From Orychophragmus violaceus (Eukaryota > Streptophyta > Magnoliopsida > Brassicales > Brassicaceae): 64,000 nt of DNA. This document shows, piece by piece, positions 1 to 11,090 of the stretch. The notes below the pieces were generated by a model. It was given only the letters and a program-made list of their open reading frames with translations. It did no database searches and was not told the DNA's origin. Both the position numbers and the translations under genes were made by a program. The DNA is taken from the NCBI GenBank assembly GCA_030180135.1, contig CM058235.1:18438720-18502719 (forward strand), given 5' to 3'. Position 1 is the stretch's first letter. Each line of letters opens with the position of its first letter.

Positions 1-600
1 AATATGAGGGTTAGGATTAGTCAACACAAGTCATATGACCATTAAATTTTGCTGACCAGCATGATCCACTAGCACTAAAAAAAAAAAATTAACAAACTCC
101 TAGAAAGAAAAGAACAAACCTAACATCTTACCTCAATCAAAAGAGCAAAGCTTGCACCACATTAAGTCTTGATCCTAATTTTATTTCCAATGTATGCTCC
201 ATGCAAGACTTAGAAATAAAAACTAATAGCAGTAGACTACTACCAGAATCACCATATGGAACCAAACACATACCCCAAAGTTAATCAACCCACTCAGAAA
301 ACTACAGAACACAAAGTTGAACTGCTTCCGTTTAGCAAGATGGAAATCATTCATAGCAACGTCACTGAACACACGGTAAAGACATTAATATACTAAGCAA
401 AACAAAACAAAAACATATAATGCAAATTCCACATAAAAGAACCAAACTCCATATAAACACAAAACAAAGAAGTCGGAAAAGGAGGAAAAGGAAAAGTTGA
501 ACCAGCAGAGGAGCTGATAAATTGCCTTCGTGCTTGAATTTTTCCTGCCATAATGTAGTTGACAGCTTTAGCGAACGATTCCTTTTTCATGATGTTTTCA
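1..600. other. AT-rich intergenic DNA
   Basis: I see no supported gene here. A 65-codon minus-strand frame at 393-590 has low-complexity composition and no recognisable domain. Confidence 0.6.
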
Positions 601-634
601 GTTGCACGATTAGAGAAAGTTTCCCATAGCGAAT

Positions 635-751
635 ATGGAGATTAAATTTCAGTTGTCTAGCGTTAAACTTGAACCTATGTTAAGGTTTATGGCTTATATC
701 AGCAAGCAACTCTCAGCTCTAGCTAATAGAGTGGATGTCATCAATTTGAAG
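635..751 (+). pseudogene. exon-like fragment, possibly COMM-domain-like, copy 1
   Basis: A 39-codon open stretch begins at an ATG and ends at a good donor (AAG followed by gtatgc). It encodes a segment with the pattern FQLS..LEPMLRFMAYISKQL. The same pattern recurs at 2110-2226, so the two are diverged copies of one exon. The strand-then-helix layout ending in Gln-Leu resembles the C-terminal end of COMM domains, but that family call is weak inference. No upstream exons are visible, so this copy is probably a fragment. It lies downstream of SERRATE, among other duplicated gene pieces. Confidence 0.35.
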
Positions 752-863
752 GTATGCTTTTTAGACTCTAGACATGTGCATGTACGAAAAATACTGGTTT
801 CCGTGTAGTTTTCACTTGATGTGATAAAAGTCTTTCAGTGTTGGGCGCTTCACTTTCAACTAA

Positions 864-1136
864 GGGCATCTCCAGTTGAACTTTATTTTTGACTTCAAAT
901 GCTATTTTAAAAGATAATTCACTCCAACTAACCTCTATTTCTTCTTCTAAAATATAGATTGCTATTTTTTTCTCAATATATAGAAGAATTCTAAATTTCT
1001 CTCTATAATAGAGTCAAGACCTTTTTTATTTGCACAAATCTTTTAAATTTAAATGTTTATAATTATAGAATTTTTATTTGTTTCAATTAAATAAAAGCAT
1101 AGCATTTTTATTTGTTTCAATTATAATTATAATTAT
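864..1136. mobile_element. left end of a PIF/Harbinger-type MITE, truncated
   Basis: The sequence after TAA at 861-863 begins GGGCATCTCCA, the same terminus as the complete MITE at 17566-18081. It continues with the same kind of AT-rich 'CTATTT...TCTAAAATA' interior. No matching right terminus is found; the element runs into the inverted repeat that starts at 1137. Confidence 0.5.
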
Positions 1137-1579
1137 AAGTGGAGGGTGATTGATAGCCAAGAAGAGTACGAAGACATCAGATTCAAAAAGCTGGAGGACC
1201 CTTTTAGCTGCTGCAACAAAAAACACGTCTCGTGCCAAGACCCTGCAGATCTTGATTATGATTCCTCTCGAACATGGGTCATTGAGGAATGCATAAAATT
1301 ATTTGTTGGACGAGGATGACGTATACGGGCATGAGTTTGTATCACATAATGCGTCTCATCATTTATTTATGTGATACAAACTCATGCCCGTATACGTCAT
1401 CCTCGTCCAGCAGATAATTTTATGCATTCCTCAATGACCCATGTTCGAGAGGAATCATAGTCAAGATCTGCAGGGTCTTGGCACGAGACGTGTTTTTTGT
1501 TGCAACAGCTAAAAGGGTCCTCCAGCTTTTTGAATCTAATGTCCTCGTACTCTTCTTGGCTATCAATCACCCTCCACTT
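1137..1579. repeat. near-perfect 213-bp inverted repeat (long hairpin) of MBD/CW gene sequence
   Basis: The left arm 1137-1349 and right arm 1367-1579 are reverse complements of equal length, separated by a 17-base loop. By eye I count about six mismatches, all transitions. The arms carry coding sequence of a CW-type zinc finger protein (see the pseudogene on the minus strand of the right arm). A transcript crossing it would fold into a hairpin of about 210 bp, long enough for Dicer-like processing. Whether it is transcribed cannot be seen. Confidence 0.9.
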
Positions 1580-1669
1580 GTAACAATTTAAGCATTGTGC
1601 TGCATAGATATCGACCAACCTCCCTGGACCAGTGTCTTTTTGCAATTTAGACAAATCATCCGAATACAA
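1391..1669 (-). pseudogene. fragment of an MBD-type gene with a CW zinc finger
   Basis: The minus strand encodes VDIYAAQC..C.KWRV followed by DSQEEYEDIR, LEDPFSC, VSC, DPADLDYDSSRTWV. This is the CW-type zinc finger pattern (four Cys, the conserved Trp of KWR, and DYDSSRTW) found in plant methyl-CpG-binding-domain proteins of the MBD1/2/4/12 group. The MBD domain that should follow is absent. The upstream boundary at about 1627 looks like a splice acceptor (cag before GGAGG). The gene is therefore only a captured exon, and its 3' part (1391-1579) forms one arm of the inverted repeat. CW fingers bind methylated histone H3 lysine 4 in characterised proteins; this fragment itself should make no functional protein. 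Confidence 0.7.
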
Positions 1670-1801
1670 GAATCAAAAGGAAAGGTCATTACAAAACCCT
1701 AGATTTGGTTTTAACTACTAGTAATGCTCTCAAGACTAAACGACCAGTAACTACCATAAAAGCCCTATATTTTATCTGTCTGAAGCAGCCATAAAAGCCA
1801 T

Positions 1802-1922
1802 ATACTTTATCCAGCAGATAATTCATCGTGCCAAGACCCTGCAGATCTTGACTATGATTCCACAAAACTCATGCACGTATACGTCATCCTCGTCCAGCAG
1901 ATAATTTTATGCATTCTTAAAT
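1802..1922 (-). repeat. rearranged pieces of the MBD/CW repeat
   Basis: Short blocks match the hairpin arm: CGTGCCAAGACCCTGCAGATC at 1827-1847 and the ACGTCATCCTCGTCCAGCAG block at 1878-1898, ending in ATAATTTTATGCATTC. They are joined with deletions, so this is a broken extra copy. Confidence 0.6.
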
Positions 1923-2109
1923 AGTACCCGTCTTCTTTGATGATCCATTATACCATAGGAAAGCGGATTTGCTTAACTTTTATGTTTGGCTCTCTTTGGT
2001 AATTACCGAAATCAATTGGTCTTACTCCAAATTTAGCGACTCTTAGTTGAACTAAAAGAGTTTCAACTGTGTGAAAAAACTTTTTTGGTTTCTCTTACAT
2101 TAGCTTCAA

Positions 2110-2410
2110 GATACCAAGACAACAACAACAACAGGAGAATCAGAAGTCAAATTTCAGGTGTCCAAGAATACACTAGGTGCCATGTTGAGATCAATGGCCT
2201 ATATCCGTGAGCAGCTTGCTATTGTTGTAAGCACACTCCCCCTTTAATTACTTACAAAGCCAAGGATACTTGGAAGTTATAGCAAAGTTAGGTTCACCGA
2301 CCCATATTGCTTAATTGCTCTGGGTATGTCTTATCGAGACTGTAAATGGTATCTTGCATTTGCAGGGAGAGCTACAGGCAGAACCACAAGAAAAGAAGCT
2401 ACGGAAGTGA
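2110..2410 (+). pseudogene. two C-terminal exons of an unrecognised gene, possibly COMM-domain-like, copy 2
   Basis: An open stretch ends at 2226 before gtaagc and encodes VKFQVSKNTLGAMLRSMAY then IREQLAIV, paralogous to 635-751. A second exon starts after tttgcag at 2366 and reads GELQAEPQEKKLRK then stop (2366-2410), in phase. This looks like the true 3' end of a gene whose upstream exons are missing or not recognisable. It could be a real gene end that lost its 5' part to rearrangement. Function unknown; the COMM resemblance is only structural. Confidence 0.4.
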
Positions 2411-2689
2411 TGTTGAACAAGAGAATCAACCAGGAGAAGAAAGAAAACGAACTCTTTAAACTTAGGAAGATCGCCTCGTTAGGGTTATCTGTTCTACGAT
2501 ACAAGGATGTCTTTCCTGTGTAATAGATGCGTAAATGTTTTGTCATCTACGCAAGTGTGGAGAAACAGGCGGGCATTTTTGTCTTGATTCAGGCCAAGCT
2601 TTGAAGTGTATATATGTCCTTATTTTCAGACATTGATGATTCAGGCCACGCCGACACGGAGAAGTAATCTTATTCAAAAAGGAGCAGTT

Positions 2690-2792
2690 TTGAGGAATGC
2701 ATAAAATTACAAGTAAACGATGAGACGCACTATGGGATACAAGATTTTCTCATGCCCATATACGTCATCATCGTCCAGCAGAATTAAGCAAA
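2690..2792. repeat. third remnant of the MBD/CW repeat unit
   Basis: The stretch contains GAGGAATGCATAAAATTA, then GATGAGACGCA (loop sequence of the hairpin, reversed), then TCATGCCCATATACGTCATC and CGTCCAGCAGA. It thus holds outer pieces of both arms with the coding part removed. Confidence 0.6.
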
Positions 2793-3029
2793 TGAAAAGC
2801 TATTGAGAAAAAAATATACAGTACTGAGTGCGTATCATACGCTTTTAGTGAGTGAAAACAGGAGGAAACAAGTAAGAAAGAATAAAGATATTAAAGGACA
2901 TGTAATAGGGTCACCTTCTCCGAATACTGATTCCATTGACTCGACCCGAATGGGTAGACCGGTAACCCTCTCTCTCTATAGCTGCACCATGTTCTCATAA
3001 CAAGTAGACCCGGTATCTCTTTCCCTTGC

Positions 3030-6000
3030 CTACAAGCTTCTGTAATCAATAACGGTCACCTCTTCCTCTGGAGCATCTAGGTCTTGATAGCTGCACCATG
3101 TTCTCAAACCATTAGTTTCATAAAAGACACTCCACTCTTATTCATATAGTAACCTACTATAGGTTGAGCAATGTTTGATGGAAATATCAAAGCAACGTGT
3201 GATGATGATACTCGTGGCATTGAGTGAACCATGTTACCTGCGTAGCCGTCTAGGATCCTGTCCAAAGGCCGGAGATAAAAGAAAAGGGACCGGCCCACCT
3301 CTGCCCCCACCTTCAAGTGGAGGGTTGGGTCCACTGGGATCCCTGAACATCTGCATCGCAACCTCAGGTGGTGCCGGTACAAATGGTCCTAGTGGCCTGT
3401 CCACATCATCATTCAGATAACATTACAGATCACCAGAGTTATACCCTTATACTAAGATCATGATAGAATGAGTAGTCACTGTTAAACCTACCCAGCACCA
3501 GGAACAGGCATCAGCACTGGTGGTGCGTTTATATCAGCCGAGTAGGAAGGAACATGAACACCGCCTTGTCCACCAAATGCATCGTAACCACCTTCCTCGG
3601 GATCACCTCTCTGGTGATCCTCTGACCGATCAATTCTGTCATTTCCATAACCTCGTCCGTCACGCTCTCTGCGTCCACCTCGATCATCCCTCAATCTGTT
3701 CTCCATGCTTGGTTTATGTCTCATCATAGGTCGATCTCTCTACCAAAAGTATGTTTCACTCACGTAAGTAAAACTCAAAACAAAGCTAAAAGACTACTCA
3801 ACATTCGATCTAATACGATCATTTACCAGGCCAGATTGATGTGTGGCTGGTTGTCCTCCTGGAGCATTAGGATCACTACAAATGGCACATAATTTTTTCA
3901 TTACAACCCGATCAGAAATGACAGAAGAGGAATCCACGAGAAAACGCCTACATACTTCATATAGTTCTGAAAATAAAGTTCTTCCCGCACTTTGCCAGTC
4001 AGATCCCCTACAAGCTCAGTGTGTTTCAGCTTGAGATGCTTGTGCACAAATTCAGCTGTATGAAACAATTTCGTGCAGCCTTTAGCTCCACAACCATATT
4101 TCCAACCATACTTCTCATCCCTAATCTTTCGGACATGTGGATCTAAAGCTTCAATAGCAGCAGCATCTAGCTTCTCTTTGGCAGCCCTCACTTCAAGGGG
4201 ATCTTGTCCCTTCAACCTCTCTTGCCAGTGAGAGTCGAATTTATTTTCGCTCTCATCTCCTTTCGCATCAGAACCTTTTCCTTCCGCTCTCACATGCCGC
4301 AGACCCTTAGCTTCATTTGTTTCAACTTTACCGTAATAGTCCACACCATGGACACGCCAGAGATATGTGACAAGCGTGTCAAGCAATTCAATGCCCTCAA
4401 GGCCTTTCACAGATGTCAAACCTCTTATGATTATAACTGGACCAGTCAAACCACTGTGCAACTTATCTCTACCCGACTTTTCAGTTTCTGAACCAGATAA
4501 AACATTCTCCACAATTCCTTTCTCAGAGTCCAGCTTACGCACAAGGGCTTGTGCCTGTTCAATGTCAGTCAGGATTCTTTTTGGATCAGATGTGAAGTTG
4601 GGTGCTTTTGGTGCCGCTGAAAAATCAGTCTCTTTTCCTCTCCCCTTAACAGGTCTTCTACATTGACCACCACCAGCTGCTTCATCCTCAGAATTTGGCT
4701 CACTGGTTTTATTCATTGCAGTCACTGCAGGACCTCTGGAACAGATCGAGGGAATACTGTGAGCTTTAGAGATGACAGAATAATCATAATCATAAATGCG
4801 TAGTAGAAGCCAAGGAAATGATCTTACAAATCTAGATTCCCGCTCTGTAAATCAAGTAAGAAATCCTTCGCTACCTTCTGTGCAAGATCATTCCTCCTGG
4901 AAATTTCAAAGGAATATAAAAAGACAACAAGATTACACCAAACAGGCTAACACTGAATTAGACTCCTCCAAATGGCTCTTGAACTCACCTTTCTATGACA
5001 GTTGGCAAGTTTGTAGGATGATACTTATCTTTCAACCTGGAAGAGTAACATAGATAAGCAAACTTTCGCACAAGAAAGTAAACGATGGGAACAGATAGTG
5101 TAGATCACCATTCTTCTTCCTTGTGAGTGTTAAAATAGGCACGTTTCTGTGTTGTTATATACTCTGATTTGTATTCTTGATATCTGCAACAGGAAAAATG
5201 ACATTACCCCAGCAGCTTTAAGAGAAACTGCTTAAGCACAAAGACAAAGTTGCCGTTATAAGTTATAACCATACCTGCGTTCAGCTTCTGATGGCAATAT
5301 ATCATCTTCCAGCTCCTGCATAAACTGTTTGTATGACATCAATCCGTCTCTGGATCAAGGAAATACAAAGGTGTTTATTATTAAACGTAACAGCAATGGA
5401 GTCTACAAACAGTACTAGTTGTTTGCCTCTATCTTGAACAGGAAAAGAGTACAAAATAATGGCTTTATCTGGTACTCAAACAGCAATGCTGAAATAGAGA
5501 TGATAGACTTCAGCATCTCATGTTCTAGAAAATAATGGATTAATCGTGTGTTTCAAACATTCATTCTAACAAACAGTTCTAGTTGGCACATTTACTAAAT
5601 CAAAATGAACACAGATGACACAACTCTAACCTTTGAGTATTTCCACTGTTAGATGCATCACCATATCCTCCACGACCTCCCTCAGAGTCTGCCAAGAGAA
5701 ATACACAAAACAAAAAAGGCAGATATTGACCTCTCTCTTATACGAAAGAATGCTTGTTTGCAAACAGAATTTTAAATTGCTTGCTCAAAGTCTTTGCATT
5801 GTAAACATATCTGACAAGACAAGGAAAGCAAATGCAAAATTGCTGATGCTGATACTCACAACCGATGTCTCACCTTTATGGCGTCTCATAAAGCGGCCAT
5901 GAGGTATTTCACCCATTTCACGGTCATATTCATATCCAAATCTATCATTGACACGAGAAGGCAATTGAAGTGTGAGATTCGTGATTTGATCTTCAATAGA

Positions 6001-6614
6001 ACTATTGGGTTTGATTGCAACTAACGAAACGATAATAATTTCCACTGAGTCTTCGTTCAATCGATAACAAATTAAGTTTGATTGTTCAGAGAATTATGAG
6101 TGATTCAATTTCATTTCGTCAGATAATCTGAGATAAGTTTGGCGTTTGGCTTCTCTTTCCATGCGACTGAAACTTCAAAATTTTCCTTCAGTGAGCAGAG
6201 GAAAGAAGATCCAAGCATAGGAGATGAAAATTACCTTCTATCGGGTGGTCCATAACCACCACGTCGACCATCATAACCGTTATCATCCCTCCGGTAGCGC
6301 TTGGGAGGTGGCGAGCGGCGCATGGGAGGAGAGTGCCGCCTATCTCGGTACGGTGGCGGAGGGCTCCCGCTAGGCCGCCTCTTGTAATCCCAGCGGGGTG
6401 GTGGGAGAGGAGAACGGTCACGGCGGTTTTGCGGACGTTCTAGGTCTCTGTCTTCGCGCCGCTCGCGGGAATCTCCCTCAAGGCGGTGAGGAGGCTGCTG
6501 CTCTTGCTGTTCCGGCACCTGTTGTTGTTCCTGCTGCGGCTGTGAAGGAGAAGTAGTCTTCTCCGGGAGGCGGCTGTCGACGGAATCAGCAGGAGTAAGA
6601 GTCATATCGGCCAT
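3030..6614 (-). CDS. SE: SERRATE, zinc-finger miRNA processing cofactor
   Basis: Twelve coding exons join in frame to 689 codons plus stop: 6235-6614, 5874-5941, 5631-5688, 5275-5349, 5109-5183, 4989-5036, 4828-4896, 3956-4735, 3827-3875, 3492-3739, 3238-3396, 3030-3090. The product is the plant ARS2 homologue SERRATE (720 residues in A. thaliana). It works with DCL1 and HYL1 in nuclear pri-miRNA processing and in splicing. Visible parts: a Pro/Arg-rich disordered N-terminus (about 1-150), the ARS2 core including the WLKDKYHP helix region, a single C2H2 finger near residues 473-496 (CGAKGCTKLF then HKHLKLKH), and a Gly/Pro-rich tail ending VTVIDYRSL. All introns have GT/AG ends. The second exon is shorter than in A. 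thaliana. Nothing suggests loss of function. By synteny it matches At2g27100. Confidence 0.96.
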
Positions 6615-6783
6615 TTCGAGAAGAAGATCGGAACCCTGAATCTTACTAGTAAAATACTCGATAAAATACCCTACAATTTAAAAAGAATCGGATTGACGAC
6701 TTATTCCCCTTACTATGCAAATTCACAGCCAAACCCCCATACTTCCAAGCTCAATAATTAACCTCCAAAGTTAAACTCCTTAT

Positions 6784-6961
6784 TGTTATGTATGATTTAG
6801 TGGATGCCAATTATAGGTCCATTAATCAGTGTTCTAGATTTACTTGTTCCCTAAGTTATACTTGTTCTCCAAGTTGTATTCCTATATATATATATATATA
6901 TACTTCTTATTATCAATGGAATAATACACAACACTTTCAACTTTTTCTCTTGTTTATAACA
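6784..6961 (+). repeat. 5' LTR of the old Copia
   Basis: 178 bp, starting TGTTATGTATGATTTAG and ending TTTATAACA. It is followed at 6962 by CGTTATCAGCACGATAG, a primer-binding-site-like sequence seen in some plant Copia families. It contains a short TA microsatellite. Confidence 0.85.
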
Positions 6962-9900
6962 CGTTATCAGCACGATAGTCTCTCTTTTTCTATTTTCTTA
7001 CACCGAAAAGGTGAGATTAAATTTATGTTTAGTTTATGTCTTATTCTGGGATGATAAGTGATGTCTTCTCTGAATATCCTTATGATAGGGTATGCCTTCA
7101 CGATTATGATCTCTGATCTTATTCATAATAGAGATGATTATCAATACTTATCTAGAATAATAATTTATTCATATTTGTCATGATTTAATCCTATGTATAA
7201 ACCATGTTTATTATCAATTCATGGTTTATCTTAATGGATTCAATTCTGTATTTTTGCTCATGTTCAATAACTTATATTCATACATTATATTACATTAAAT
7301 TATAGTAATTATTTTTGATGAACACGCTTTAATGTTTCATATAGTAAAAGATTATGTTGCATTGTGTTTCTAAAATTTTAATTCTGATTTTAGGAAAATG
7401 CTTAAGTTTCTATTATTAAATATCAATATATTCCTTTTTGTTTTGATTGTTTCCGAAATTTTAGATTCTGATTTAAGGAAAATATTTAAATTTCTATTGT
7501 TAAATATTATATTCCCTTTTGTTTTAAGGAAAATATTTAAGTTTCTATTTTTCCTTTTTGCTAATTTGCATATCAACTCCAAACAAATATCTCGTAGCAT
7601 GTGTAGTTTGATTATAAGTTTAAAGTTCATGATCATATTGTTTTGCCATCAAATTTCATGAGGTTTTGGATATTGGTGGCTTGACGTAAAATATCCACAT
7701 GTTTTTTGAAACATTAAATGCGAAAGAAATATATGATCACCAGAATGTGATATAGTCATAAACTCATCTTTATTGGTTAATATAAGATTATAAGATTTTA
7801 AGTCTGTGAATAAGTACTCATATAGAGATGTTATAGAAGTCATGCTCTATCTTTCATGCAAATATTGTTGTTCTGGAGACACAATATCATGAAAAGTGTT
7901 TGAGACGTACTATGAGTTTATATTTTATCTTATTGAAAAAGAAAAGTACCACAGTAATGACAATACCCGAGGAGTAGCTATATAAGTAGTTGTAGACGTA
8001 TATGTGGATATGAATATGGATATGGTCAAGGTCGAGCCCCGATGAGTTTCTTTCAAGAAATCATATCCTCACCAGAAATGAGAAAATAATGATGGTAGCA
8101 ATATGTGATGATGAAAGAAATTTGTGTGAGTACAATGTCAGGTTTTATAAAGATTATTGACAGCTCTAGAAGAGCGAATTGCCTATGGGAACGCAATTTG
8201 AAATCATTAATGCGTTATATTTTCCCATGTCTCAAAGGTCAAAAGAATCTAAGATACACATGACCTAAGTTGGGTATGTTGTTGATTTTGTGGGATTCAA
8301 TTCAAGATAGATGAACCTGGAGTGTTACTATCTCGAGGGGGAGAACTAGAGAACCCCACATCCATTCTAAGTACTAAGTAGAACATCCTGAAGATTATGT
8401 TCACACTGAAAATAGATTTGATGAATCATTTATAAAGAAATCCAAATGGATTTTAAATTTAATCATGTTGAAACAATAAGGGAAATGTTGAATGCCTTCA
8501 ACAGAAGTAATACCCGAAGCAATAAATGTATTTTAGAGAAAAATACATGCATTATCTATTGAATTGTACTACACTACTACACACAGATTATTAAAATGAA
8601 GATAAATGTTATAGTAAACCAGAAGTTTACTGAAAGTTTAATTTTTGGCAAACCGGTTATGCCATCCCGGTTTTGTAATGATGCGACATTCGTTGAAGAA
8701 CCAGAGATTCTTACGAATGATCTGCTATATGTTGTTTGCTCACAAGGCAATACGATAAATAGATTTCACCAGCCAAAATAGATTTGGAATCTATTTTATT
8801 TATGGAAAGTATACAAGGAAATGTTTGTGGGCTTGATCACCCACTGGTGGACTGATCATCCACCATATGTTTATATATTAACACATCGATAAGATTGTCG
8901 TATGTATGTATCCTTGTCATAAATACGCAACTTAAAGTGTGCGAGACTAATTGGTAATACTGGTGAAACTGAGCAGCATTGATTCACATATAGCCAAAGA
9001 GTAAAATAGCTCTCCCCATCAAATTGGTTTTGGGTCAGGAACCATAAATCCCTATCTAGAGAAGTTGGATAAGTTGCTCCACCACAATACAAAAGATGGG
9101 ACCTCAAAGGAGGTTATAAATATATGTTGGATATGATTCTCCATTGATGATTAGACTCTTTTAATAAGTCAATTTATCCAACTTTAGGGAGAGAAAATAA
9201 ACAGCTGGAAAAGAAATGAATTATCTATGATCATCGTACTAAAGAGCGTGAATAGAAGTCCAAATGAATGTACGAAATATAATTCAAGTAGATTGGTTAA
9301 GAAATTTGTTGCCAGATGCTTCAACTGACCCTAATAGAGTGACAAAGTCACATACCAGCTTTAAATGCTCCAGTTAAATTGGATGTCCCAGAAGGACAAT
9401 ATCAAACTGCTAGTGAGTCTAAAGAGCGCTTGAAGCGTGATAGACCTATCGGTTCCAAAGATAAGAATCCTCGAAAAAGAAAAGGAGCATGAATGAGAAT
9501 GGCAGTACCGAGGAATAAAATATTAAGGATCTCGAGAAGAGATGATAAACATGACAAGAAAGAAATTCAGGTACCTGAGAATATGAAAATCTCAAATAGT
9601 TATGTCATGTCTTGAATAATATGAAACCGATATCAAATCGACGTCGTTAATATTTATGCATGAAATGTAGCAGTTGATGAGAATGAGGATCACAAGTCAT
9701 CTATTGAAAAGTGTACACAAAGTAATGATTGGCCAAAAGGGAAAGAAACAATTGATGCAGAGTTAAAATCTCTTGGAAAGAGAAGGGTATTCGGACCAGT
9801 AGTCCGTACACCTAATGATGTAATACCAGTGGCGCATAAATAAGTTCCTATGCGAGAAATATGAAGAGGTCTTTATGTGAAAGAATTTATGAGATGAAAT

Positions 9901-10871
9901 TGGGAGGTGCAAAACAGTATTAGCACAAGGGTTCTCACAAAGACCTAGAATGGATTGTAAAGAAACTATGATCATGTGGTGGAAGCAACTACTTTCAAGT
10001 TTCTTATTATGGCAACAAGAAACGAATTAAGAGTCAATGGACAATGTCATTTGTATGAAAGTCCCAAAAGAATTTGGGCAACAAGAAGCAGAAAATGCTA
10101 GTTCTCGAGAAAATTATTGCATCAAATATCAAATGATATTGAGAAATTTATTGATCTCTTTCATGATTGAAAGATGTGATTTCGTATGACATGGAGGATA
10201 GTCATACTAGTAACTTTTATAAGAAGAGAAGGAATAACTTATGTACAAGTATTGGAAGATAGTATGATAAGGAATGAATGACATTTTTATGTGAAAAGGA
10301 TGACATGGACCAAAAGTCCAATGATCTAAGATATCATATGATAATCAATTGAGTTATTCAATAAGGTTATGCTTATAGTAATTCCCAAAAGATAATATAT
10401 GGTTGGAATGCATATCTTGGAGATGATGGTTCCAGGTGGAGAAATATGATGATGTGTGGTTGTACTCTTTTTCCTTATCATGGTTTTTATCCCATTGGGT
10501 TTTTCCATGTCAAGGTTTTAACGAGGCAGCAAATAACACACAAATGATAGACACCTAAAGTGGAATGTTATCACTCAAATGATGAAGATCTATCAATCTT
10601 CCAAAGTCTTCGTGGGACATGTACTAACTGTCTTAGAAGACCTAATATCGACAGACATCTACTATGACGCTTCGACCGATCGTTTTTAAGGAGTTAGTCA
10701 CATGCTTCATCTCAAAGACTCAAGTTATATTCTCATCAGGGGGAGTAATTGCGCGATGCACTCTTTTCCCTTAACCATGGTTTTTCCCACTGGGTTTTCC
10801 TGGTAAGATTTTAACGAGACATCATCTTAAGCGCTTTAACTATTCCATTATAATGGACATCCAAGGAGGAG

Positions 10872-10984
10872 TGTTATGTATGATTTAGTGGATGCCCATT
10901 ATAGGCCCATTAACCAGTGTTCTAGATTTACTTGTTCCCTAAGTTATACTTGTTCTCCAAGTTATACGTGTTCTCCAAGTTGTA

Positions 10985-11027
<43 letters not shown>

Positions 11028-11085
11028 TTCTTATTATCAATGGAATAATACACAACACTTTCAACTTTCTCTCTTGTTTATAACA
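10872..11085 (+). repeat. 3' LTR of the old Copia
   Basis: 214 bp, matching 6784-6961. The extra length comes from a longer TA run (about 10990-11025) and an additional copy of the 'CTTGTTCTCCAAGTTATA' unit. LTR divergence together with the ruined ORF suggests an old insertion. Confidence 0.85.
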
Positions 11086-11090
11086 CTTAT

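Larger units (their letters stand above)
6784..11085 (+). mobile_element. old Ty1/Copia element with LTRs and a 5-bp target duplication
   Basis: Two LTRs flank a degenerate interior, and CTTAT is duplicated at 6779-6783 and 11086-11090. The interior encodes broken Copia polyprotein. The clearest part, at about 9680-9960, reads like the start of reverse transcriptase (NDWPK.KE...EL.SL.KR.VFGPVVRTP, then VLAQGFSQRP.MD), interrupted by stops and frameshifts. Integrase-like residues occur around 8900-9100. A purine-rich tract (AAGGAGGAG) directly precedes the 3' LTR. The element cannot code for working proteins. Confidence 0.9.

Noticed and set aside
1137..1579. The MBD hairpin as a microRNA precursor
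   Set aside because: Arms of 213 bp with near-perfect pairing are far longer and better matched than plant miRNA foldbacks; siRNA-type processing is more likely if it is transcribed.
7370..7661. 87-88 codon frames on both strands within the old Copia
   Set aside because: Low-complexity AT-rich repeats (TTTAAATTTCTATTGTTAAATAT type) without any domain.
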